Below, in pieces: positions 14,861 through 22,060 of a stretch of DNA of 25,495 nt (the stretch's first letter is position 1; every line of letters starts with the position of its first letter). The stretch comes from DASUAO01 sp035763745. Lineage in GTDB: Bacteria > Actinomycetota > Acidimicrobiia > IMCC26256 > PALSA-555. A program made the translations under genes and the position numbers. Location of the stretch: NCBI GenBank assembly GCA_035763745.1, contig DASUAO010000032.1:1-25495 (forward strand). Direction: 5' to 3'. The notes below the pieces were generated by a model, which was not told the DNA's origin, made no database searches, and was given only the letters and a program-made list of their open reading frames with translations.

Positions 14861-16837
14861 GTGGCCTTCCAGTCGCTCTACCGCAAGTACCGACCGCAGC
14901 GCTTCGACGAGGTGGTCGGCCAGGAGCACGTCGTCGACTCCCTGCGCGCGGCGGTGCGCGACGACCGCGTCGGCCACGCCTACCTGTTCTCGGGGCCACG
15001 CGGCACCGGCAAGACCACCACCGCGCGCATCCTCGCGAAGGCCCTCAACTGCCTGAACCCGGGAGCCGACGGCGAGCCGTGCGGCACGTGCGAGAACTGC
15101 GTCGCCGTCGCGTCGGGGACCTTCTTCGACCTCTTCGAGCTCGACGCCGCGTCGAATCGCGGGATCGAGGACGTGAAGGAGCTCGTGAAGAGCACCGCGA
15201 TCGGGATCGCCCCCGGCTCGCGCCGCAAGGTCTTCGTCCTCGACGAGGTGCACGCGCTGACCGCCGACGCCGCGACCGCGCTCCTCAAGAGCCTCGAGGA
15301 GCCGCCCGAGCACGTGGTGTACATCCTCGCGACGACGAACCCCGAGAAGGTGCTCCCGACGATCCGCTCGCGGACCCAGCACTACGCCTTCGGTCTGCTC
15401 ACCGCTGATGAGCTCGTCGCACGCCTGGCCGACCTCTGCCGACGCGAGGGCGTCGACGCCGACCCCGAGGCACTCGCCGCGATCGCGGCCGCGGGGGCGG
15501 GTTCGGCGCGCGACTCGGAGTCACTCCTCGACCAGGCGTTGGCGATCGGCACCGGACGCCTCGACGCCGACGTCGTCAAGGCCCTGTTCGGTGGGACACC
15601 GTTCGCGGCTCGGGCCCGCATCCTGGATGCGATCGCGGCTGAGGACGCGGCCGCGGCGATCGTCGCGCTCGCCGAGCTGCTGGAGGTCGGGCACGAGCCG
15701 CGGCGCGTGGCCGAGGACCTGCTCGGGGCAGCACGCGATGCATTCGTCCTGACGGCGGGAGGCGGCAAGGTCGTGGTCCCCGCGCCGGCCGACGACCGAG
15801 CGCGACTCGTCGCGCTCGGCGACGTGCTCGGCAACGCGGCGCTCGTCCGGGCGATCGAGACGCTCGGCCAGGCCGTCACCGACATGCGGGGTGTCGATGC
15901 CGCCGACCCGAGGCTCGTCCTCGAGGTCGCACTGGTCCGGTTGTCGCGACGCGATGCCGGTCCTCCGTTGCAGACGGTGATCGAGCGGATCGAGCGCCTG
16001 GAGCGGGCGGCGCCCGCCGCCGGCGGCGCTCCCGCGTCCCCCACGCCGCCGACACGTCGGGCTCCCGCCGAGCCCGAGTCCCCGGCGACGTCGTCCGGTC
16101 GGGCCACGCGGCCGACGCTCGGCGCGCTCCGGGGGACCGCGCCGGCGGGTCCCGCGCCCGGACGGGTCGAGCCCGCACGCGCATCCGAGCCCCCACCCCG
16201 TGCGGCACCGGCGCCCGCCCCGGTCGCGCCTCCCGAGTCGACCGCCCCGGGAGGAGAGGTACCGACCGCGGGTCCCGACCCGGACGCGCCGATCGACCTC
16301 GACGACGTGATCGTCGCGTGGGCGGATGCCGTCAGCGGCTTCGCGCCGGCCACCCGGAGCGCGGTGCAGCAGGCCCAGCCGCGACGCGTCGAGGGCCAGA
16401 TCCTGGTGTTCGGTGTGCCGCCCGAGCTGCTCGGCGCGGCCCGCGAGCGGTTCAAGCGTGAGGCGGAGACCGTTCGTGAGGCGCTCGCGAGCAGGCTCGG
16501 GCGCCGCTTCAAGTTCTCGCTCGAAGCGGCGTCCGAGTTCGACCTCGACCGGCGCGCACCCGAGGGGGCGCCCGCAGCCGCCGCCCCGTCCCCCGGACCC
16601 GACGTGGCACCGGCGACCGCACCTCCCCGCGCACCGGAGCCAGCGGGTGCCAGCGAGGCCGGCCCGCCCGAGCAAGGCGGGCCGGACACCGAACCGCACG
16701 ACGAGATGCCGCACGACGAGATGCTGGACACGGCCGACCTGCGCGATGCCACCGATGCGGATGCCGAGGCGCCGGTGGAGCGGCTTCGCGACGCTCTCGG
16801 CGCTACCGTCGTCGAAGAGGTCCCACGAGAGTCCTGA
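14861..16837 (+). CDS. dnaX: DNA polymerase III subunit gamma/tau
   Basis: The 658-residue product starts FQSLYRKYRPQRFDEVVGQEHV, the canonical DnaX N-terminus, which fixes the GTG at 14861. The AAA+ clamp-loader module shows Walker A GPRGTGKTT (residues 45–53), a zinc-knuckle with CGTCENC, Walker B VLDEVHAL, the TALLKSLEEPPEHV block, sensor 1 ATTNPEKV and the SRC-equivalent PTIRSRTQHY. Domain III follows to about residue 370. A long Ala/Pro-rich linker (about 385–475) leads to a tau-like C-terminal domain (DVIVAWADAVSGF…FKREAETVREALASRLGRRF) and an acidic tail. It loads the beta clamp and holds the replisome together. Neighbours SRP RNA, ybaB and recR are the usual cluster. Confidence 0.96.
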   Translation: MAFQSLYRKYRPQRFDEVVGQEHVVDSLRAAVRDDRVGHAYLFSGPRGTGKTTTARILAKALNCLNPGADGEPCGTCENCVAVASGTFFDLFELDAASNRGIEDVKELVKSTAIGIAPGSRRKVFVLDEVHALTADAATALLKSLEEPPEHVVYILATTNPEKVLPTIRSRTQHYAFGLLTADELVARLADLCRREGVDADPEALAAIAAAGAGSARDSESLLDQALAIGTGRLDADVVKALFGGTPFAARARILDAIAAEDAAAAIVALAELLEVGHEPRRVAEDLLGAARDAFVLTAGGGKVVVPAPADDRARLVALGDVLGNAALVRAIETLGQAVTDMRGVDAADPRLVLEVALVRLSRRDAGPPLQTVIERIERLERAAPAAGGAPASPTPPTRRAPAEPESPATSSGRATRPTLGALRGTAPAGPAPGRVEPARASEPPPRAAPAPAPVAPPESTAPGGEVPTAGPDPDAPIDLDDVIVAWADAVSGFAPATRSAVQQAQPRRVEGQILVFGVPPELLGAARERFKREAETVREALASRLGRRFKFSLEAASEFDLDRRAPEGAPAAAAPSPGPDVAPATAPPRAPEPAGASEAGPPEQGGPDTEPHDEMPHDEMLDTADLRDATDADAEAPVERLRDALGATVVEEVPRES

Positions 16838-16875
16838 TCGGCCGAGCCGGCCCCCGAGAGGAGCACGGAGCGCGG

Positions 16876-17223
16876 ATGGCGAAGCAGAAGCCCGGCGCCA
16901 GCGGCGGGATGAACCAGATGATGCGGCAGATGCAGCAGATGCAGGCCGACATGGCCGCGGCCCAGGCGGCCCTCGCCGAGGAGTCCGTCGAGGGGTCCGC
17001 GGGTGGGGGGATGGTGACGGCCGTCGTCAGCGGCACCGGCGAGCTCCGACGCGTCGCGATCTCACCTGACGTCGTCGACCCCGACGACGTCGAGATGCTC
17101 GAGGACCTCGTGGTCGCCGCGGTCAGCGAGGCGATGCGCGCCGCCCAGGACCTCCAGGCGCGCCAGATGGGCTCGGTCACGAGCGGCCTCGACCTCGGGG
17201 CCCTCGGCGGCCTGCTCGGCTGA
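16876..17223 (+). CDS. ybaB: YbaB/EbfC family nucleoid-associated protein
   Basis: The 115-residue protein has the family layout: a Met/Gln-rich N-terminal helix (MNQMMRQMQQMQADMAAAQAAL), a central strand region with GGGMVTAVVSGTGELRRVAISPDVV and a C-terminal helix LEDLVVAAVSEAMRAAQDLQA with a Gly/Leu tail. Dimers bind DNA with little sequence preference and influence nucleoid structure. It sits 38 bp after dnaX and 9 bp before recR, an arrangement conserved in many bacteria, so the three are probably co-transcribed. The ATG is preceded by a GGAGCGCGG purine run. Confidence 0.94.
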   Translation: MAKQKPGASGGMNQMMRQMQQMQADMAAAQAALAEESVEGSAGGGMVTAVVSGTGELRRVAISPDVVDPDDVEMLEDLVVAAVSEAMRAAQDLQARQMGSVTSGLDLGALGGLLG

Positions 17224-17232
17224 CGGCGATCG

Positions 17233-17838
17233 GTGGCGATCTACGAAGGGGCGGTCCAGACGCTCATCGACGAGCTGGGCCGCCTGCCCGGCGTCGGGCC
17301 CAAATCGGCGCAGCGGATCGCCTATTACCTCCTCAAGTCCGCACCCGAGGACGCGAATCGGCTCGCCCGAGCCATCTCGGATGCCAAGGCGAAGATCACC
17401 TGGTGCCGGCGGTGCTTCAACATCGCCGAGGGCGAGCTCTGCAGCTTCTGTCGCGACGACCGCCGCGACCCCAAGCTGTGCTGTGTCGTCGAGGAGCCGC
17501 GCGACATCGTGGCGGTCGAGCGGACGCACGAGTTCGGCGGCCGGTACCACGTGTTGCAGGGAGCGATCTCCCCGATCGAGGGGATCGGACCCGAGCAGCT
17601 CCGGGTCAAGGAGCTCGTCCGACGCGTTGGTGAGGAGGGCGTCGAGGAGGTCATCCTCGCGACCAACCCCAACATCGAGGGCGAGGCGACTGCCATGTAC
17701 CTGGCCCGACTGCTGAAGCCGCTGGGCCTCCGCGTCACGCGCATCGCGAGCGGTCTGCCCGTCGGCGGGGACCTCGAGTACGCCGACGAGGTGACGCTCG
17801 GTCGGGCGCTCGAAGGGCGACGCGAGATCGACGCCTGA
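17233..17838 (+). CDS. recR: Recombination mediator RecR
   Basis: The 201-residue product has the full RecR layout: helix-hairpin-helix LGRLPGVGPKSAQRIAYYLL near residues 15–34, a C4 zinc finger (C58, C61, C70, C73), and a Toprim domain starting CVVEEPRDIVAVERT with HVLQGAISPIEGIGP and ATNPNIEGEATAMYL, ending in the Walker-B-like GLPVGGDLEYADEVTL. With RecO and RecF it loads RecA on gapped DNA. GTG at 17233 starts the canonical YEGAVQTLIDELGRLPG sequence. Its stop codon is inside the left arm of a terminator hairpin shared with metX. Confidence 0.97.
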   Translation: MAIYEGAVQTLIDELGRLPGVGPKSAQRIAYYLLKSAPEDANRLARAISDAKAKITWCRRCFNIAEGELCSFCRDDRRDPKLCCVVEEPRDIVAVERTHEFGGRYHVLQGAISPIEGIGPEQLRVKELVRRVGEEGVEEVILATNPNIEGEATAMYLARLLKPLGLRVTRIASGLPVGGDLEYADEVTLGRALEGRREIDA

Positions 17839-17857
17839 TCGGGAGAGGGATCAGGCG
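17832..17857. terminator. Bidirectional terminator containing both recR and metX stop codons
   Basis: CGCCTGATC (17832–17840) and GATCAGGCG (17849–17857) form a perfect 9-bp stem with an 8-nt loop. The recR TGA (17836–17838) lies in the left arm and the metX TGA (17853–17851, minus strand) in the right arm, so the hairpin is partly coding on both strands. Confidence 0.75.
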
Positions 17858-18960
17858 AGGGCGCGTCGGATGACCCTCCCGACGGCCTCGGCCTCCACGA
17901 GGAAGCCGTCGTGTCCGCACGGCGACTGGATGATCTCGACGTCCGGGCGTCCCGGTAGCGCCGCCGCGAGCTCGTGCTGCAGGCGGAGAGGGTAGAGCCG
18001 GTCGGACGAGATCCCGGCCACAGCGACCTCGGCGCGGACCCGGGTCAACGCGGTCTCGATCCCGCCGCGTCCGCGCCCGACGTCGTGGTGGTTCATCGCC
18101 TCGCTGAGGGTGATGTAGGTGTTGGCGTCGAAGCGCCGGGTGAGCTTCGCGCCGTGGTACTCGAGGTAGGACTCCACCGCGTAGCGGCCGCCGCGGAACG
18201 GGTCCTCGTCGCCCTGGTGGTCGCGGCCGAAGCGGGCCTCGAACTCGAGCTCCGAGCGGTAGCTGATCTGGCCGATCCCGCGGGCGAGCTCCAGCCCGAC
18301 GTGCGGCCCATCACCGTCGGGTGCGCCGTAGTAGTCGCCGCCGCGCCAACGAGGATCCGCACGGATCGCGCGCGTCTGCACCGAGCACCACGCGATCTGC
18401 TCCGCGGTCGCCTTGGCGCCGACCGAGATGACCACTGCGCGTTCGACGCGCTCAGGGAATCCCACGATCCACTCGAGTGCACGCATCCCGCCCATCGATC
18501 CGCCTACCACGGCCGCCCACCGGTCGATCCCGAGTCGGTCCGAGAACGCGGCTTCCACGACCGTCTGGTCGCGGATCGTCACGACGGGGAACCGGGTCCC
18601 GTGGGGTCGACCGTCGGCCGCGGGCGATGCCGGTCCCGTGGTCCCCTGGCATCCACCGAGCACGTTGGGGCAGACGACGAACCATCGGTTGGTGTCGATG
18701 GGGGCACCCGGTCCGATCATCGAGCCCCACCACCCGTCTCGGCCACCCGCGTGGCTGTCGCCGGTGAGCGCGTGGAGCACGAGGACCGCGTTGGTGCGGC
18801 CGGCGTCGAGCGCGCCCCAGGTCTCGTAGGCCACCGTCACGTGCTCGAGCCGTCCCCCGGCCTCGAAGACGTGCGGACGCGCGTCGAACAGCGTCTCGAA
18901 ACGACGCGCACCGACGGGATCACCCGGGCGCCAGGCCCCGGACGCCGGGGGCGGGTCCAC
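17851..18960 (-). CDS. metX: Homoserine O-acetyltransferase
   Basis: The 369-residue protein is an alpha/beta-hydrolase-fold acyltransferase. The oxyanion region LVLHALTGDSHAGG, the nucleophile elbow GGSMGGM (Ser155), the acid in ISSDRLYP and the histidine in CGHDGFL make up the catalytic triad, and NVLGGCQGTTGP is a conserved family block. It transfers an acetyl group (succinyl in some relatives) from acyl-CoA to homoserine. It starts 16 bp after the metY stop with GTG and no clear ribosome site, so it is likely translationally coupled in a metY–metX operon. The acyl specificity cannot be read safely from the sequence. Confidence 0.95.
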   Translation of the reverse strand: MDPPPASGAWRPGDPVGARRFETLFDARPHVFEAGGRLEHVTVAYETWGALDAGRTNAVLVLHALTGDSHAGGRDGWWGSMIGPGAPIDTNRWFVVCPNVLGGCQGTTGPASPAADGRPHGTRFPVVTIRDQTVVEAAFSDRLGIDRWAAVVGGSMGGMRALEWIVGFPERVERAVVISVGAKATAEQIAWCSVQTRAIRADPRWRGGDYYGAPDGDGPHVGLELARGIGQISYRSELEFEARFGRDHQGDEDPFRGGRYAVESYLEYHGAKLTRRFDANTYITLSEAMNHHDVGRGRGGIETALTRVRAEVAVAGISSDRLYPLRLQHELAAALPGRPDVEIIQSPCGHDGFLVEAEAVGRVIRRALA

Positions 18961-18976
18961 CGTGGGTCCGCTCGCG

Positions 18977-20278
18977 TCAGGCTCCCTTGGCGGCGCGGAA
19001 CCCGGCTTCGAGGTCGGCGAGAAGGTCGTCGACGGTCTCGATCCCGATGCAGAGCCGGACCAGGTCGGGGGTCACGCCGGTGGTGGCCTGCTCTTCGGGC
19101 GTCAGCTGGGAGTGCGTCGTGGACGCCGGATGGATCGCGAGACTGCGCACGTCGCCGACGTTCGCGAGGTGGCTGAAGAGCTCCAGGGCGTCGACGAACG
19201 TGCGACCCGCCTCGAGGCCCCCCTTGATGCCGAAGGCGAGGATCGCACCCTTGCCGCGTGGGAGCGACGTCTGGGCCCGCTCGTACCACGGGCTCGACTT
19301 CAGGCCCGGATAGGCGACCCATTCCACCTCGTCGCGCTGCTCGAGCCACTCGGCCACGGCCTGGGCGTTCTGGCAGTGGCGGTCCATCCGGAGGCTGAGC
19401 GTCTCGAGGCCCTGGATGAACAGGAACGCGTTGAACGGCGCAACCGCAGCGCCGAGGTCGCGCATGAGCTGGAGCCGGGCCTTGAGCGCGTACTGCGCGG
19501 GCCGGAGCGGCTCGGGGAGCTGTGAGTACACGAGACCGTGGTAGCTGGGATCCGGCTCGGTGAAGACCGGGTGACGGCCGCTCGCGACGTAGTCGAACTT
19601 CCCGCCATCGACGATGATCCCGCCGATCGACGTTCCATGTCCGCCGATGAACTTCGTCGCCGAGTGCACGACGATGTCGGCGCCGAGCGCGAGGGGCTGG
19701 CACAGGTAGGGCGTCGTCACGGTGTTGTCGACGATGAGCGGCACGTTGGCCTCGTGCGCGACACGGGAGATGCCCTCGATGTCGAGGACGTCGTTCTTCG
19801 GGTTCCCGACCGACTCGCCGTAGAAGCCGCGTGTGTTCGGCTTCACTGCGGCGCGCCAGGCGTCGAGGTCGTCGGGGTCGTCGATGAAGGTCACGTCCCA
19901 GCCGAGCTTGGGCAGCGTGTAGTGGAGGAGGTTGTACGTACCGCCGTAGAGCGAGGCGGAGGCGACGAGATGGTCACCCGCCTGGCCCAGGTTGAGGATC
20001 GCGAGCGTCTCGGCGGCCTGCCCCGACGAGGTGGCGAGGGCGGCGACGCCGCCCTCGAGGGCGGCGACGCGGTCTTCGAACACCGCTTGCGTCGGGTTCA
20101 TGATCCGCGTGTAGATGTTCCCGAGCTCGGAGAGGCCGAAGAGCGCGGCCGCGTGCTCGGTGTCCCGGAACACGTAGCTCGTGGTCTGGTAGATGGGCGT
20201 GGCCCGTGCACCGGTGGTGGGGTCCGCGGCGGCGCCGGCGTGGACCTGCTTCGTGTCGAATCCCCAGGACTCGGACAT
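18977..20278 (-). CDS. metY: O-acetylhomoserine aminocarboxypropyltransferase (sulfhydrylase)
   Basis: The 433-residue product is a Cys/Met-metabolism PLP enzyme of the MetY type. GFDTKQVHAG opens the protein, followed by PIYQTTSYVFRD, YTRIMNPT, the cofactor-contacting SSGQAAE, LIVDNTVTTPYL and the PLP lysine K209 in VVHSATKFIGGHG. Its length and GFD-KQVHAG start fit O-acetylhomoserine sulfhydrylases, which make homocysteine directly from sulfide, rather than cystathionine gamma-synthase (about 380 residues). The ATG at 20278 has GAGGAGG 8–9 nt upstream; in-frame starts further upstream lie outside the predicted transcript. It precedes metX in the same operon. Confidence 0.95.
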   Translation of the reverse strand: MSESWGFDTKQVHAGAAADPTTGARATPIYQTTSYVFRDTEHAAALFGLSELGNIYTRIMNPTQAVFEDRVAALEGGVAALATSSGQAAETLAILNLGQAGDHLVASASLYGGTYNLLHYTLPKLGWDVTFIDDPDDLDAWRAAVKPNTRGFYGESVGNPKNDVLDIEGISRVAHEANVPLIVDNTVTTPYLCQPLALGADIVVHSATKFIGGHGTSIGGIIVDGGKFDYVASGRHPVFTEPDPSYHGLVYSQLPEPLRPAQYALKARLQLMRDLGAAVAPFNAFLFIQGLETLSLRMDRHCQNAQAVAEWLEQRDEVEWVAYPGLKSSPWYERAQTSLPRGKGAILAFGIKGGLEAGRTFVDALELFSHLANVGDVRSLAIHPASTTHSQLTPEEQATTGVTPDLVRLCIGIETVDDLLADLEAGFRAAKGA

Positions 20279-20293
20279 GGTGCGGCTCCTCCT

Positions 20294-20361
20294 CGCCGCG
20301 ACCGGACGCGGCGAACGTGTGTGGTGCACGAACGCTACGAGTGCGAAACCTGACCGGTCAA
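20294..20361 (-). promoter_or_regulatory. metY promoter, palindrome and leader hairpin
   Basis: On the minus strand TTGACC (20361–20356) and TAGCGT (20337–20332) are 18 bp apart, the best -35/-10 pair in the window, predicting a start near 20325 and a leader of about 47 nt. A perfect 10-bp palindrome TGACCGGTCA (20351–20360) overlaps the -35 and is a candidate operator. The leader holds a hairpin CGCCGCG-TCCGGT-CGCGGCG (20313–20294) directly before the GAGGAGG ribosome site. The leader is too short for a known SAM riboswitch. Confidence 0.6.
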
Positions 20362-20392
20362 CTCGGAAATCGACGGCAGGGAGCTCCGGTCG

Positions 20393-20420
20393 TTGACTTC
20401 GGCGGGTGCGATGGTAAGAA
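20393..20420 (+). promoter_or_regulatory. Promoter of the DUF4234 gene
   Basis: TTGACT (20393–20398) and TAAGAA (20415–20420) are 16 bp apart. The predicted start near 20427 leaves a leader of about 35 nt that carries GAAGGGA ahead of the ATG at 20462. Confidence 0.5.
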
Positions 20421-20461
20421 CGCGCACACCCCACCCTCGGGGAGACGAAGGGAACCACATC

Positions 20462-20953
20462 ATGAGCACGCCACCCCCTGCGGCGGCATCGACGGGAACG
20501 GGCAAGGTCGGCGAAGTGCGAAGCCCGTTGGTCGTGCTGTTGCTGTTCATCGTGACGTTGGGCATCTACGGCCTCTATTGGTACTTCAAGACGTTCGACG
20601 AGATGAAGGAGTACAGCGGCGAAGGCGTCGGCGGCGTCGTCGGTCTCCTCCTCTCGATCTTCTGCGGGATCGTCACGATCTTCCTCATGCCCGCCGAGGC
20701 CGGGAACCTCTACGGCCGCGAGGGACGTGAGAAGCCGATCAGCGGCGCGACCGGCTTCTGGGTCCTGCTCCCGATCATCGGGAGCTTCGTGTGGCTCTGG
20801 AAGGTGCAGGGCCGGCTCAACGACTTCTGGGAGTCGAAGGGCGCCACCAGCTTAGTGCCCGATCCGACGTGCGTCCGAGGGGCGGCCGGGAGGCCGCCCC
20901 TCGTCGCGTCCGCTCGCGGCGGCCTCAGAGCTCGGCGACCCACTCGTCGTTGA
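20462..20953 (+). CDS. DUF4234 domain membrane protein with anomalous C-terminus
   Basis: The first 130 residues are a normal DUF4234 protein: a short polar N-terminus, then RSPLVVLLLFIVTLGIYGLYWYFKTFDEMK, the family signature, a second helix pair (GVVGLLLSIFCGIVTIFLMPAEAGNLY), and SGATGFWVLLPIIGSFVWLWKVQGRLNDFWESKGA. Function is unknown. The frame then continues for 33 Arg/Pro/Ala-rich residues through a strong terminator hairpin (20876–20903) and 29 bp into the convergent gene. Deleting one T of the TT at 20852–20853 would give a TAG right after residue 130. The native stop may thus have been lost by a 1-bp insertion, real or a sequencing error. Confidence 0.8.
   Translation: MSTPPPAAASTGTGKVGEVRSPLVVLLLFIVTLGIYGLYWYFKTFDEMKEYSGEGVGGVVGLLLSIFCGIVTIFLMPAEAGNLYGREGREKPISGATGFWVLLPIIGSFVWLWKVQGRLNDFWESKGATSLVPDPTCVRGAAGRPPLVASARGGLRARRPTRR
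20876..20903. terminator. 12-bp-stem bidirectional terminator
   Basis: CGAGGGGCGGCC (20876–20887) and GGCCGCCCCTCG (20892–20903) form a perfect 12-bp stem with loop GGGA. It lies between the conserved ends of two convergent genes and is the strongest hairpin in the window, yet the DUF4234 frame reads through it. Confidence 0.8.
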
Positions 20954-21611
20954 GGGCGCGGTAGGTGTACGCGAGTGTCACGGCGACGATCCCGTAGCTG
21001 AAGACCACCCCGACGAAGCAGAGCGCGAGGCCCGCGAGCAGCACCAGCCCGAGCAGCAGCACGAGTCCGAGGAGCTGCCAGCGGTGCCCGCGGGTGAGGG
21101 CCGCCGACCGGAGGAGGGCCTGGATCGCGCCGGTCCCCGGCTCGGCGATGACGACGTACCCGTAGAGCTGCAGCGACAGGACCACGACGACCGCGGCGAT
21201 CGACCCGATCCCGAGTCCGACGCCGCCGGCCCCGACGGAGTCGAGCGCGAGCGTGGGGACGAGCACCGTGACCGCGACTGCGAGGCCGAAGAGCACCGAC
21301 GCGCGAAAGTAGGCACCGAAGTTGTCGGTCTCGAGGAGCATCCCGGGCTCGGGGCGCTCCCCGCGGCAGACCGCGAGCGACGCCCGCACGAGCCCCATGG
21401 CCAGCACGATCCCGACGACGAAGCTCAGACTCTGGAGCGCGATCTGGCTCCCGAGGCTGTCGTCGACGCTCCCGAGCTGGCCGAGGAGGAGGTTCACACC
21501 CACCACGACGAGCGTGATGAGCACCATCGGCCCCGCGTTGCGCCAGTACGCGGTCCAGCCGTAGGCGAGCGCGTCGGACACCCGGAACGATGCGCTGGGC
21601 GTCGGCGGCAC
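20925..21611 (-). CDS. Polytopic membrane protein of unknown function
   Basis: I do not assign a firm family. The 228-residue product starts PPTPSASFRVSDALAYGWTAYWRN, an amphipathic lead-in typical of the YciC/DUF975-type or glycerophosphodiesterase-membrane-domain-like proteins, and has about five to six hydrophobic segments (MVLITLVVVGVNLLLG, LSFVVGIVLAMGLV, ASVLFGLAVAVTVLVPTLAL, IGSIAAVVVVLSLQLYGYVV, LLGLVLLLGLVLLAGLALCFVGVVFSYGIVAVTLAYTY). GTG at 21611 is the only in-frame start after the upstream stop region, 20 bp downstream of the DUF2752 stop, so the two are likely co-transcribed. The C-terminus (YRALNDEWVAEL) overlaps the extended DUF4234 frame. Confidence 0.75.
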   Translation of the reverse strand: MPPTPSASFRVSDALAYGWTAYWRNAGPMVLITLVVVGVNLLLGQLGSVDDSLGSQIALQSLSFVVGIVLAMGLVRASLAVCRGERPEPGMLLETDNFGAYFRASVLFGLAVAVTVLVPTLALDSVGAGGVGLGIGSIAAVVVVLSLQLYGYVVIAEPGTGAIQALLRSAALTRGHRWQLLGLVLLLGLVLLAGLALCFVGVVFSYGIVAVTLAYTYRALNDEWVAEL

Positions 21612-21631
21612 CCCGTCGGGTGGTAGGGGGG

Positions 21632-22027
21632 TCAGAGCGGCCGGCCGGATGCGTACTTGAACAGCTGCCAGGTCCACATGACGCCGAGGACGACAGCGAT
21701 CACCCAGACCGGGATCACGACGCGGCGCGTCCGCCACTGGACGAACAGCAGAACCGTCAGCGCGATCGCGAGGTAGGACGCCGGGTTCATGAGCAGCGCG
21801 TGCGCGAAGTCCCCGTTGACCAACGACGTGACGCCACGAGTCATCCCACACATCGGGCACGGGATCCCCGTGACGGTGCGGAGGGGACACGGTGGCACGA
21901 ACTCGAACGGGATCGACGGCCGCGCGGCCGCGACCGCGACCATCGCAACCGCACCGGCGCGGACGCCCCGGAGGTCCACCGAGGTGGACCCACTGAGCTG
22001 TCGTGTCAGCGCGACGGGGATGGCCAT
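21632..22027 (-). CDS. DUF2752 domain membrane protein
   Basis: The 131-residue product carries the DUF2752 core CPLRTVTGIPCPMCGMTRGVTSLVNGDFAHALLMNP, with three cysteines arranged C-x10-C-x2-C, and three hydrophobic segments (one before the core, two after: SYLAIALTVLLFVQW and VIPVWVIAVVLGVMWTW). The family's function is unknown; the conserved Cys/Thr-Arg loop suggests a metal or redox role, which is inference. It shares a strand and likely a transcript with the downstream membrane protein. TACGCT at 22041–22036 would start the mRNA 2 nt before the ATG, with no ribosome site. Confidence 0.85.
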   Translation of the reverse strand: MAIPVALTRQLSGSTSVDLRGVRAGAVAMVAVAAARPSIPFEFVPPCPLRTVTGIPCPMCGMTRGVTSLVNGDFAHALLMNPASYLAIALTVLLFVQWRTRRVVIPVWVIAVVLGVMWTWQLFKYASGRPL

Positions 22028-22060
22028 CGCGCAGCAGCGTAGCGAGTGATGTGGCGACGC

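Noticed and set aside
20279..20325. SAM riboswitch in front of metY
   Set aside because: The predicted leader is only about 47 nt with a single hairpin and lacks any SAM riboswitch core.
18962..20353. Plus-strand open frames opposite metX and metY
   Set aside because: They are antisense to genes with complete active-site motifs and have no domain signal.
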